DNA of 64,000 nucleotides. Source: Pyricularia pennisetigena (lineage: Eukaryota > Ascomycota > Sordariomycetes > Magnaporthales > Pyriculariaceae). This document shows positions 36,912 through 48,096 of the stretch, in pieces. The notes beneath the pieces are model-generated. The model saw nothing but the letters and a program-made list of their open reading frames with translations, had not been told where the DNA came from and searched no databases. Made by a program: the position numbers and the translations under genes. Where the stretch lies: positions 1,056,730 through 1,120,729 of the forward strand of contig NC_043744.1 in NCBI RefSeq assembly GCF_004337985.1, read 5' to 3'. The stretch's first letter is position 1; every line of letters starts with the position of its first letter.

Positions 36912-38658
36912 TTTTGCGACGCGAAGGGCGGCGGCTCTGCTTAAATATCAGTCGCGCTAGATACAAGGTCTAATAATCGGGGATTCGGGGTAATCGTCAA
37001 AAGAAATGTAAGCCAATACATCCATGTGAGTGAAAGTCCCGACTAAAACTAATATCATTTGGGCAATCGTAGAATATGATTAGAAGTCCTGGTGCGACAT
37101 TTAAATTAAGTAAAAAGGAGTTTCAAGCTCGACACTTCAGTTTAGTTTTGCAAAGTAGAGCTGAAGCCTGAGATACGCATCTGCCAAACTGTGACAACTT
37201 GATCAACTTTGCAAATATAGCCTGATTTATTTTGAAATAATTCCTTTCACAAAAAGCGGAGGTTGCGTTTTCTTACTTTTTCAAGCAAAATTCCTCATTG
37301 ACATGTGATAGTGACGTTATTAGTTGGGGTACAAATAAATAAATAGGCCAGTTATTTATATCAGTTCTTAAAATATAGCCTTGCGGTGTTATAACGATTC
37401 AACGTTACGATTAAAGGATTGGGGTAGCCTATTCGTAAAAGTAAGAGTATAATAGGTTATCCAACTGAACGCTTAGCTAATGACTGGAGCTTTTGAAAGT
37501 TGTATTGGTACTGTACCAAGTTTGAAGTATTGAATGAAGTAAGGTTTTGATTACTGGAAGATAGTAAGGTTGAAAATATAATAATAGACGTATATTATAT
37601 TGTAAATTAATCATGACTAGGTTTAACAGATATTTAATAAAACGGAACGGAAATATTTTACTCCGGCGTTCATAACCGGTTGTATGCAGTTTTTTTCACG
37701 TAGTTTTAAGCTCCACCACCAATACTGTTCATAGACCTCGTTTACGCGTAGGAATTAGGCGTAAAACAACCAAGCAGTGCGAATTTCTGTATCTGATGGG
37801 TTCTGTTTTGTGAGGGTCTTGCCCTGGTAACGTATTCCGGGTGCAAGGTTGATAAGATTGAGGTTCTACGAGGGTAGGAATTATCTAGGGTGCGCCTTGC
37901 GCACTGAGGAGTGCGCTCTTGCGATATACACCACCGTGGCTGTCACGTGCGTGTAGCTAACCTTGGTTCACGTGGCTGAGCCGCTGCGCCCGCGGCTCCA
38001 GCCCCCCAGGGGCCAGCCCCTTAACAGCTTTTGGCTATTTTTTGACATACAATACAGAACCGAAAAAGGGCCCCACATGGATCCATATATGCCTGAAAGG
38101 TCAGGCATTAAATCGCACGTGCACCTCCTAAATCACACCCAACATAATGACCAAGTGCGATAGCCATTTAGCCTCAGTGCTCAGACTAGACCCCCCTGCA
38201 TTGCAGGGTGGACCGAGCGCTCCATGTACCTTTCAGCCACATGAGGCTGGCCATTCAAGGGTCGCCAAGTTTAGCAAGGAAAAAAGCACAAATATGGGTG
38301 CAAGTAAATGATGCAGGAATTGTCTCTGTATACAGGCATGTGAGAAGAGCCACTTAGCGCCATCAAATGACTCTGTTAGGAGCCTTAGGCCATACACTTT
38401 GGGGTGACCGCCCGATGATTACTGGAAGGATAGGCTCAATAATCTCATTGCTCAGATGTATACTTGCTCAAAGACTTAACAAGATGATGGAAATCGCCTG
38501 ATGTCTCATCCGGTGATACTCGCCCGCAGCGCCAATGACCTCACACTCTTTATTTATATATGGTTTGTCGACATGGCGTCTTGCGTTTCTATCATTTTCT
38601 CCTATGACAGATCTTCCAAAAACACTCTTGTATCGTCGTATTTCACCGTCTCCCTCCT
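36912..38658. other. intergenic, AT-rich then mixed repeat-like
   Basis: From about 36,990 to 37,700 the sequence turns AT-rich with no open frame. At 37,860-38,300 a GC-rich block includes self-complementary GGGGCC/GGCCCC stretches and may be a transposon relic. I could not identify it. Confidence 0.45.
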
Positions 38659-39527
38659 CTACCACTTGGCCTCCTTCCTCTCCTGGAACCCCTTAATGAT
38701 GCCGATGAGCTTGTCGAGGCTGGCGAGGTACTTGGCCAGCTCCGTGTTGACCTTCTCCTGGTCGCTGCCGACCTTGGCGTAAAAGTCCTTGCGGTAGGGG
38801 ACGGCCGACATGGCGGCGCTGAAGACGGGCTTGACGATGAAGGAGTGGTGGGGCTTGAGGGTCGCGCCGTAAGCGGAGCGGAACGAGTCGGCCAGCTCCT
38901 CGGTGGCTTTGGCGATGTTCTGCGACAGGGCGATGCACATGAACTCGAGGCCGCTGCAAAGAGTGGGAAAAAAAAAAGAAATGTTAGTTTCATCGAATGG
39001 AACAAGTGTGCGGACGGATATGCGGCTTTTGCGTACCGGATCAGCCACAACAGGCCCTCAGCGGCGGTGTGCTTCTTGGTTTTGAGCTCGTTGATGACGA
39101 GGGCTTGGATCGTCTCGGACTCGGCGGGGGCGGCCAGTTGGCGATCGCGGACCTTCTGTGGCGTGGGAAAGAAGTACTTTCTGTGAGCGACACGAGCCAA
39201 AAGAGCAGGGAAAGGAGTCCCAATGACCGTTCATACCTTGATGTTGCCGAGAATGTCATTCTTGACGGGGGTAAAAGCGACCGATCCTAGCAAGTCTATA
39301 ATGTGCGGCGGGCGAGGCCTCAAACGTCAGCCTCTCTTGTTCAGCAATATTTTCAACGAGGCAAAAACAAAGCAAGTACCAAAGATGGTCGTCAGGCTCT
39401 CGGCGGCCTCCAAGAACTCGGTGGTGCCAATGGCGTTGTCATTGTCGGCGTCAATGGGGACGTCAACAAAAGACTTCTTCAGAGTGTCGACAAAGGTGCC
39501 GCCGGCGGGGATAACTACTCCGGACAT
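38659..39527 (-). CDS. glycolipid transfer protein (HET-C2-like)
   Basis: Four exons: 39527-39380, 39295-39237, 39155-39037 and 38953-38659, with introns of 81-84 bp. The product is 206 aa, the usual GLTP length. GLTP-fold residues that bind the sugar headgroup are in place: Asp63, Asn67 and Lys70 (in NDILGNIKK), Trp106 (LLWLIRG) and His144/145 (LKPHHSF). The protein carries glycosphingolipids between membranes in the cytosol. The Podospora anserina orthologue is HET-C2, the product of its het-c incompatibility locus, which interacts genetically with NLR genes het-d and het-e. It is not related to the HET-C gene at 31,883-34,918, although the two locus names coincide. No NLR gene is visible in this window. 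The gene appears intact. Confidence 0.95.
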
Positions 39528-40027
39528 GTTGGGCTGTTTTTTGTTTTGTTTTAAGGAGATATGCCGTGTAGTGGAACGTGGTTCTTTCCTTTCTTTTTCG
39601 TCGTTCGGATTGCTTGCTGTCCTTCCGGGTAAGGCGGTATGGATGCAAGGGTCTGGGCCTGGGGACTTTCGGTGGGGAGATGGAGGTTGCTTTTGGGACG
39701 ATTCAATCCAATTCAACCGTCTCCTACCCCTCAATGCTAGCACCATTTGTCCCCTCACCGACGTCACAGTGACCGTGACCCCTAACCCGTAAAGCGATCT
39801 GGGAGAATCCCAACACGGCAGTATCGGACTAATTATCGGACCGTACGCATCCCTGATGGCTACAAGACACGATGTTCCACAGCGAAATGCAGCATTGTCA
39901 GCACCGTCGTGAACAATAATTGATTATAATTTATCAAAAGCTTCCAGGCTTTTAGCACGTCGTAACCACTCATTCGACCAACAACGGAGTCACTACAAAC
40001 AGTGGGAATTCTCTTGACGACGTCCCT
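39528..40027. other. promoter side of GLTP gene; boundary to repeat-rich DNA
   Basis: Holds the GLTP upstream region. From about 39,790 the sequence becomes unlike the genic part. No gene is seen. Confidence 0.4.
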
Positions 40028-41460
40028 CATCAGACAGGAAATAACGTATAAATTCGGCCGTGGCGCAAGGCCGTGTACGAAAGGGTCAGCGAAGCTCGCG
40101 TAAACTATTACATTACCGAAGAGGTTTCTGCGGAGGGCTTACCACCCCCACCACCATTACTGCTCCCGTCCCTTACAATCATTGTGTCCCTTGCCGGATC
40201 GGAAGCCCTGGTGTTTGTATATACCGTCATCACCCTTCATCACGTGTAGTAACCCCGAGAAGATGGAGCAGGCTTTCTCTATACTTTTCTTCATTCCGCG
40301 CTCGCAGAACTGCTCAAACTCGTAAAGAGGTATTCGTGCACAACAGCTACTTTCGCTACGCTAGCCTCTACTCTCGTTTTGGACTCATCTATGGGCTGGT
40401 GCACCTTGACCACCTTTACATCCAGCTTGATTACGAAGGCCGGATTTACCCTCATGGGGTATTTCACTTATTTGTCGGTTGCGGGATACAACCTTGAAAC
40501 CTTCCTTACACCCTCCTCTGTACGCAACGGTTTAACCTTCAGCATCGCCCGGGATATACTTGTCTACGTAGCAGGGTCCGATATGGGCTCGGTTAACACT
40601 CTTGAGAAACGCCATGATCGCGCCAATTCATTTACGCCCCATTATTTCGTCCACCATATCACCCTGCATACGTTAAAAACGCAGCTTACCCTTGGCTGGA
40701 TTCCGTTAAACCTGCTAAGCACGGAATCCTTGCCCCTCAAGGGATTCTTGAAGGACATAATGGTTCTCCAACAGTGGCTCGTCCTATTTAGGCGAAGGAA
40801 CCCGCAAGAGCACTGTGCGGCAGCTTTTGGTCGAGTATAGGTAGCAATCTTGTACTCATTGCTGTTCGCACGTGCGAATTGGTCATGTGTATTATGTCAA
40901 GGTTCTCTAAATATACTAGTCTAGTAGTGAGTGGATTAGAGGTAGTCCGATGGCACGATGCTCGATTCATTCTAGACCTGGGGAAAGCCGAACCTCGCCA
41001 AGTGCTTCTCGATTCTTCGCTCGGGTCTACCATTAATCATGCGCAGTGGTCTGTTATAATCTTCTCATGTTTGCCCGTGCCAACCATCGGAGTGTTGGGT
41101 ATTGGTGGTTGGTTTATCGCTCTTGACCGTATTCTTCCCTTAAACACCCGGAGGTTTCTCTTTGTAAACGTCCTGTTTGTGGAAGGCGTATCGGCACTTT
41201 TGCGAGAGGCGGGTAAGGTAGGCAAACTAAGGCTCCAGTGCGTCATGCCCTCTTTAGTTACCGTTTTGATCCTCGCTGCGTTCATCTTCGGACTTATCGG
41301 AATCCCCCCACCCTTCCTGCCGATGCTGTTGCTGACAGCGGTCTTCGGTAGAACTATATTCTATTCGACACCACGATCAGAGTTTGGGAGAAAAATCCCG
41401 TTCCGGTTTTTGATGATATAGGTGAGTGGGATATCCATATCTTAATACGCTGGTTGTCGG
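40028..41460 (+). other. unrecognised coding-like region, probably degenerate
   Basis: Unusually long open frames for non-genic DNA overlap on both strands: plus 40060-40497, 40379-40840 and 40879-41421, and minus 41285-40788 with a single stop. Parts look protein-like, for example VWEKNPVPVFDDIGEWD near 41,380-41,430 in another plus frame. No family is recognised and no single frame spans the region. It may be a frameshifted or mutated transposon or gene. A TATAAAA at 41514-41520 with a leader-like sequence follows but has no gene after it. Confidence 0.35.
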
Positions 41461-42326
41461 TTTATTATTAAATTGCATTCTGTGTATGCATTTCTTGTCG
41501 ACATTTTGGTTCCTATAAAAGGGCCTGTTACCCTTCTAGGGATCTTGTTTGCTACTCAGTCCTGAACCAATCAACACAAAAAGACGTAATCCAGACCTAT
41601 CGCTTCCTTGATTCATCGGCCCATCGATTGAGGCCATTTGCACGCTTACCTTTACGAACAGATGTGTTATTTTGGGAGTGGGGATGGGGAACGCAACGTT
41701 ACAAGATGATTATACTTTAGTAGTTAGCTTACTTGTTAGGCTACCTTATTTCTTTTTTTTTTTTTTGGCAGTTGTAGGCTCCCTAAAACACTCGTTCGTG
41801 TTTGACAACAAATTAGTAGAGTCAATACATATACCGTTACCATGTTCTAACCTTAGCTTTACTATTTATAAAGCCCCTGTTTTTGGATCAAAACCTGCAA
41901 TATCCTAATTTTCAATACTTATGACATCGTAACACTTAGGGGGCTGAGCTGACCTCAATGTCGGAAAAGGAATTAATTACGCTAAATAGCTCCGTGAGCG
42001 AGGGAATGTGTTGCAGCCAATACTTTCTTGACGTTCACGAAGCCTTCAAGGTTATTGCTTAGATGCTATCAGCCTTTATCGTTGCGAACACGGTGTCGAG
42101 TTGTCTTTAAACCTATGCTTGGTTCTGATTTATGTTTTTATAGTCACTCTAGATATTAAACCTGGCTTTGCTGGTCCACTGTTAGATGAACCATCCCAGA
42201 AATGAGGCACAAGAAGTGGGTAATACTTCTGTCATAGCGGCACGAAAAGCCTTTACCCCGAGACAGCCTTCTGCCCCAGCATCAGTAGTCCACCTCTAAT
42301 GGAGGCGGGTCCTTGCTCCAGGACTT

Positions 42327-42782
42327 TTACAAGATGAGGCCAATTTTTCCGTTATCGGGCAATCGCTGAGCGGTAGCAAACCACTGCTTTGCGAACTCCC
42401 TGACCTCGGGGCCAGCATCTTTTTCAAATGGCGATGGCCGGTTGATCGGCTTTCCATGCATAGTCGGCCCAAGTACCTGATCTGGTTTGGATGTCTGCTT
42501 CCATGTGTGGAGTACACCAGGAAAAGGTTCAAGTCTCGTGTACTTGCCGCCGGTGCGAGCAAGACAGATATAGCAAAAGGCCACTGTATCCACTTCCGAA
42601 ATGCAGTCCAGGGCGGATTTGAGGTTGTTTTTAACGTAGAGCTTTATATTATCGACGCAGATCTTGGAGTTGTGATCGACCAGAACATCGATACCGTAAG
42701 ATCGTGCCAAATAGAATCTGTTTGATAAGCATGTTCTAATTACAAGTATCCCAGATGTACCGGTCATGGTCAGAATAACTAC

Positions 42783-42838
<56 letters not shown>

Positions 42839-43310
42839 CTCATAACTTTGCTAACTGAAGCGCCATAGTACCGACACCTGAGCTAGCCCCGTACATAAAG
42901 ATGTGCCTCCTTTTCCTTTCAAGGACCGATGCGTTTGGGTGCCTGGGAATAGCCAGAGACTGGAACAACGCCAGACCTGCGGTGGCGGTTGCCGTTCCCA
43001 AAGCCCCTCTTTCGACATCCGAAAAAGCATCCGGGATCTTGTGACAAGCGTGAGGCCATGCATTCCCTGCGCCGCACTACACACTCTATCACCAAATTTC
43101 AAAGGGGTTGGTGGAACTTCTGCAGCCTTGCTGCCAATAAGGACTACCGTGCCTGCAATGCCGTGGCCAGCAAAGGTGGGATGCATCCCTGGACCTTGAA
43201 TATGGCTTCGCTGGAACCTGCCCCGTGCAGGCAAAGGATCTTGGGGTTGTCCATGATTGCTGGCTCGTCCGTATGCAACTATTCCCGTTCGGCCTTCTAC
43301 CTAACTTGAG
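42327..43310 (-). pseudogene. broken trans-enoyl-reductase-like MDR gene
   Basis: Three pieces of one medium-chain dehydrogenase/reductase protein lie in order on the minus strand in different frames. First is a GroES-like end (AGHGIAGTVV...KFGDRVC, about 43,180-43,070). Next is the nucleotide-binding turn (MYGASSGVGTMALQLAK, about 42,900-42,850). Last is the C-terminal part (LARSYGIDVLVDH...GKYTRLEPFP...GPEVREFAKQWF) ending at 42327. The pattern matches the stand-alone enoyl reductases that work in trans with fungal polyketide synthases. Frameshifts and a 44-base poly(A) tract at 42789-42832 separate the pieces, so no functional protein can be made. No synthase remains nearby. Either a cluster was lost here, or a lone copy was inserted and decayed. 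Confidence 0.75.
42789..42832. repeat. 44-base poly(A) tract
   Basis: Uninterrupted A run that splits the enoyl-reductase pseudogene just after its nucleotide-binding motif. It could be an insertion scar or an expansion. Confidence 0.9.
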
Positions 43311-43400
43311 AAATATCACAGGCTTATGCGGCACTAGGGAATTGAATTCATTGTAGTTGCCAAGTGTCATCGACGCATTCAAAACCGATATGGCAGACAC

Positions 43401-44383
43401 TAGCGGTATCGCATTGATAAAGTTTTCTGCATATTAAAGGCAGTATATTCTGCTATCAGACTCAACCTAATCGGTCTAAACTCTGACCTGGACTCTTTTT
43501 AGCCCTAACTGATCAGATATTTTGCAGTAGGGCCAGTGACTAGGATCGGTTGGGGTTTTGCTCCCGACTCAGGTCAGAGGAGTACTATTGTCACATGCAT
43601 AAATTGACCTCCTGAATTTCCATTCTTGTCTATCATCCTAAACTGCTATTATAAGACTGAGCGAAGGCTGAACATGGCCTGAGCTGATGTTGCCAAGCCC
43701 CTTCGCGGTCTACGGTTAAACTTACCTCAACCGAAAACGGGCATATCCAGAAACAGGGCAAGGCTTGGCCCAATTTCGGCCTCCCCGTGCTTTCAAGCCA
43801 TTTTCCTTGGAATCCTAATTTAGGACCTGCCAATATTCTGGGCACCCCTGAAGTTGACCATTATGTCGATGCAAGTCCAAATTCACAGCGAATTGTTTCT
43901 TGACTAACGGGATTTATAATTTTCATTTCAATTCCCTGACCACTTTTTCGCCCCAATACTGTCTCGAAGTCTGTGCAAACCTCCATTTTCTACATTACAG
44001 TACTGCAGGTAGGCAACCCAGACAATATCTCGAATCCTTTTAAATACTCGCTCTGTTTTCCTCAAAAGTTGTCCCATTAATCCCAAACCCGGGTCACGTC
44101 GTGGCAACGTATCCCGATGCTCTGTCACGGCCAGGATCAGCATAGCACGGAAGCTAGTTTACTGGCACCTATCGACGAAGATTCTACTCTGAGGAGAGGA
44201 AAAGTAATAAAGAGTTGCTGGGCTTAACGCGACGCGGATAAAAGGTATCATCCTGGTGGGTCGTGGGAGTCAGGGTTAGTGTCTAGTAATTGCAAGGTCC
44301 GAATGTCACACTTTCTACCATTTTAGGGTTAAAACAAGTTTTACCTTTCTTCTATCCTCCCTCGTATTTTACATTAGCAACTG
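43401..44383. other. no gene recognised
   Basis: Frames such as 43845-43633 (-) are short and without features. It may contain old repeat sequence. Nothing can be named. Confidence 0.4.
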
Positions 44384-44578
44384 TGAGGATAAGGCCCCCA
44401 GGCCTACCTTCAGAATCACCACTCCCAACCCACCAGCCACGCTGACCCAGGGGTCGGACAAAGGGGTCCACTAACCCCTTTGTCCGACCCCTGGGTCAGC
44501 GTGGCGGTGCCTGCCAGTGGCGTGGCTGGTAGGTCGAATAGTGACTTTGAGGGTGGGTTTGGGGGCCTGATCCTCACA
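44384..44578. mobile_element. 195-bp foldback / MITE-like element
   Basis: The two ends are inverted copies of each other: left TGTGAGGATAAGGCCCCCA, right complement the same except one base. Imperfect inverted similarity continues inward (CCAGCCACGC in both arms) to a perfect central hairpin. It has no coding capacity. It fits a non-autonomous foldback DNA element. A clear target duplication was not identified. Confidence 0.75.
44437..44504. repeat. perfect 31-bp inverted repeat, 6-base loop
   Basis: Arms 44437-44467 and 44474-44504 are exact reverse complements around the loop CCACTA. They start CCACGCTGACCCAGG and are GC-rich, in contrast to the AT-rich surroundings. Confidence 0.95.
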
Positions 44579-45069
44579 TTGGTCAGTACTTGTGTGGTAT
44601 TGGTTTAACTTCATAACGCTAGAAGTGCAGATATTGCGGTAAATTCGAGTTGAAACTGAATAAAAATTGCTGACGGGAAACCTCAAAATACTTAATTAGT
44701 GCAAGGTTGCACACCAAAATAAGAAACAATGCAGGGCTGAATAACAAACAATGCGAATTGATGAATTCGGGGTTTTTTTTCTATAGAACTATCTAAGGTA
44801 TAAAAGGAAGTTGTTCTCAATTTGGTCTAAATACAAAAGAAAAAGGTTAATGTTGATCTATGGTTACCTCGCAAGTAGAGCACCTGGATCGCACGTGCAT
44901 TGATTTAACTGGAAATCCCAACCCAAATGCGATAATTATTATTATATGTGAGGTTTGAAGTCAACTTAAAATTTCGACCTCGATTAAGTTGCCAGAAGTC
45001 GAAATACCACAGATTGAAAGCTCAGGGGTTAATTTTGCACCTGGTATGTATTCCGACAGTAGTCGATTT
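44579..45069. other. AT-rich intergenic
   Basis: No gene seen. A TATAAAAGG sequence lies near 44,800 without a gene behind it. Confidence 0.45.
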
Positions 45070-45333
45070 TCACGAAATCGCATGACCGTTACACCATTCG
45101 TAACAGAAATTGGCAAGAGCTTCCAGATCGTAGGGAAAGTTGCATGCATATTCAGTCTCGCACTCGTCTTCGCATGTTCGCTTTGCTAGCAGACGTGGTT
45201 TGGAATTGTGTTTAATAACACCGGAGGTGGCGGCGACAGCGCAACGTCTTATGGAATTCGGTTTATTAAAATTACGAGTGGCGGCCACGGCGCTTGCCAT
45301 GATGAAAAGAGTAAAAGCAAATGGAATTTGCAT
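45070..45333 (-). CDS. small Cys-rich secreted protein with Kex2-type propeptide
   Basis: 87 aa, no intron. A signal peptide covers residues 1 to about 19 (MQIPFAFTLFIMASAVAAT). A 32-residue pro-region ends in the dibasic KR at 51-52, a typical Kex2 site. The predicted mature peptide (53-87) is 35 residues with Cys at 54, 58, 64, 77 and 81; a sixth Cys (31) is in the pro-region. The paired spacing C-x3-C ... C-x3-C, with helical acidic sequence between, resembles a helical hairpin held by two disulphides. No family is recognised. The gene lies in AT-rich, transposon-rich DNA yet keeps an open frame, and is a good candidate effector or antimicrobial-type peptide. I started at the inner ATG because it begins the signal peptide; an upstream in-frame ATG at 45453 precedes unlikely coding sequence. 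Confidence 0.65.
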   Translation of the reverse strand: MQIPFAFTLFIMASAVAATRNFNKPNSIRRCAVAATSGVIKHNSKPRLLAKRTCEDECETEYACNFPYDLEALANFCYEWCNGHAIS

Positions 45334-46203
45334 TTTAAAAATAAATTTCGTTGGTAAGTTTATGTGGAAAAATGTATTAAAATGTATAATTGGGTCTTGA
45401 AGGTTATTTTGATTCAATGAGCATGTTAAGAATCGTATTAGACTAGTGTTCAAAATGGAAGGACATACACCAGGACTTACGTTGTAACAAATATAGTGAG
45501 AAACTAAAAGCCTCTAGTTTCTCAAAGTAACTCGGCGTTATATTGCATGACATTTGATTGATTATCGGCTAAAGCCCAAAAAATGAAACTGGATTTGTAT
45601 TATTATCAATAAATAATATTTCATTGTATAGTAGGAAATTTAAGCGCATATATATATATATATATTTGAAAATAACTCGGCGTTTTATGAGATTACATTT
45701 GCGCTTCGTCGGCTAAAGTCGCACAATATGAACTATAAATACTATTATAACCAGGTATATTAAAATAGTTCCTTTATATTAAAAACCAGTAGCGAAACCT
45801 GCAGATTGGAAAAGAAACGATCTTTAGTTAATAACACATGAGCAAAACGCGTTTAAATCTGGGGTTTATAAACCTTTCGCTTATCGTAGCTGTGTTTAGC
45901 AGCGGCGAGGCTGGTGGATCAAACGGTGGTTTGGGAGCTAATTACTACAAATAGTAGGACTTTTCTTTTTCTTTCTAGAAATAAGAAATACTGAAAATGG
46001 TCATTCTAACGCTTTTATTTTGAATATTTGGAAATCGGGCAAATTGCCGTATCGAATTCTCGTCTAATTCACTTCCTTTATTACTTATATACGACTTTCG
46101 AAAAACGTACATCTATAGTTAGTATATAAGTATTTATTATGCTGGAATCTTATTAGTGCGTAATTCTAACCAATATAATCGTTAGGTAAAAGTGCTTATA
46201 TAT
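45334..46203. other. AT-rich intergenic
   Basis: Short AT dinucleotide run near 45,648-45,665. No gene seen. Confidence 0.5.
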
Positions 46204-46380
46204 AGGCCCTTTGTAGTCTCATGGCTTACCCCTGAAGCCCAGAGCTCCACTTATTGAGCCGTGGGTCAATTCGTGGCTTTGCATGTACCTGTGGGATCAT
46301 CCAAAAAACGCTCTGGTTTAGGTCTGAGGACAACTTGTCGATTTTCGCCGTTTATGGCGGTATTTTCGGTATTTTAAAGA
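46204..46380 (+). repeat. degenerate dispersed repeat, copy A
   Basis: Contains the block TTGTCGATTTTCGCCGTTTA, shared exactly with the reverse strand of 47389-47520. Upstream parts (CCCTGAAGCCC...GCTCC, GGTTTAGGT) also match. Confidence 0.7.
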
Positions 46381-47388
46381 CCAATGTTACGGTATAGAAA
46401 AAGTAAAAAGAAATTGTGAAGATAAACGAATTGTAGGGTAAATATAATATGTAATATGGGTTTTAATAACGATTTAATTTATATTTTTATTCATTATAAC
46501 GGCCGAATTCAATACCATTTCCCCTTAGTCCGTTTATGGCGGTACTGTTTTTTCGATTTTGTTATTCGATTTTCAATTTTCTTTTATATTGTTTCAACTT
46601 TTTTGGTCAAGTTTTGAAATCTTTGCGCGTGGAGGGTGGTATACGTATATATAATAATATTTAAGATTTTGTGTTATAAATTATGTTATATAAGCCGTTC
46701 AATAATCGAATAGGTAATTTAGATATATATTTGTATTAATTTTATCATCGAAACGTGTTTATATTTTTACCAATTCTAACCATATTGGAACCAAAGTTGC
46801 AGGGTTTAAACCACGTATAAACGCAAACGGTCAGGCGAAGTCCCATGTATATTATTTAGCCGAACTACATTCTTATACAAGAAAATGTGAAATTGGTATT
46901 ATCTTTTTATTGTTTATTTTATTCAATTCAATCAAATTCGAAAAAAGTCAAATAACATTTAGCATGAATCAACAGCAAATTATTTTACCTACAATATTAT
47001 ACGTTTTAATTACAAATTGCGCTTATCAGTAATTTTCTTATAAGCTTTATGACTAAATATAAATACAAACAAAGTACTGATTTTATGCGGTAATCGTATG
47101 CACATCACACCGGTGGATTGAAAGAAAATACATATTATACAACATACTATAATAATATAAAATATTAAGAAACATATTAAATATTCAAACATTGATAAGA
47201 AAAAGATTCATAACAATAGTTTCTATAGCAAGAAAATCAGAAAATCCCAATTAATGCAACGCAGGTTAACTTCAATTTTTACGATTTTTATTTCTTTTTC
47301 ATTTCAATATTTAATCGCATACAGTGGTTCTATTATTACTTTTGCGTACACAGTGTGGGTACAGTACGAACACGCTGCAAACATTCGC
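46381..47388. other. AT-rich core between inverted repeats
   Basis: No open frame with recognisable content. It probably is the decayed interior of a DNA element. Confidence 0.4.
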
Positions 47389-47520
47389 TATAAACGGCGA
47401 AAATCGACAAATTGTCCTTCAACCTAAACCAAAACGTTAGTTGAATAGACCCACATAGACATTACAAAGCTATAATTGGCCACAATCGTGGAGCTTCGGG
47501 TTTCAGGGACAGGCCCTGGA
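47389..47520 (-). repeat. degenerate dispersed repeat, copy B (inverted)
   Basis: Reverse-orientation copy of 46204-46380. Together the two bound a 1.3-kb AT-rich segment, as terminal inverted repeats of an old DNA transposon would. Confidence 0.7.
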
Positions 47521-47713
47521 ATTAAATTTAGATCTTTGAACTTAAAAGTATATATTTTAATTACGTTTAGTTATTTCATTACCTATCAAAATATTTGATT
47601 TTATTTTTACTGCGTATATTTACCAAACAAGAGGCAATTCCAAATAATTTCAAGCAACAGGTGAGTTTATTGTGGCCAATATTAATAGTCTAACATTAAT
47701 AAGATAAGAGTAT

Positions 47714-48096
47714 TGTTACGACCAGACAAGTCGGGTCGGTACCAATGAGGCCAGGCGGGGTCACACCCCTCCTAACGACACTCGACCAAAAAAGACACCG
47801 ACCGATAGGAAACAAAATTATATAAAAGATTACGTGACCCCACGTAACCGCCAAAAGACGATAGAATTAATATATAATACTTAAAACAATAATTTATATA
47901 AAACACATTTATTATTGTATAAACAAAATTTAGCTTAGGATTGTTTGACAGCAATTAATTTATTATTTACTTAGGAATCGATTATAATTTCACCCCAATT
48001 ATTAAAAAACCCCAATTACCTAATCCAAACGTTTAATTGTTTTAACCCACTATATTTTACCCTAAAAACATGTTACCCGATATTTTAATCGTATTA
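47714..48096 (+). repeat. 5' LTR
   Basis: 383 bp, starts TGTTACGACCAG. Its end (TCGTATTA) differs from the 3' LTR end at two bases. It is colinear with the 3' LTR, with many transition differences. Confidence 0.88.

Noticed and set aside
41514..41520. TATAAAA with leader-like sequence as a promoter
   Set aside because: No plausible gene begins downstream, so it was not listed as a promoter.
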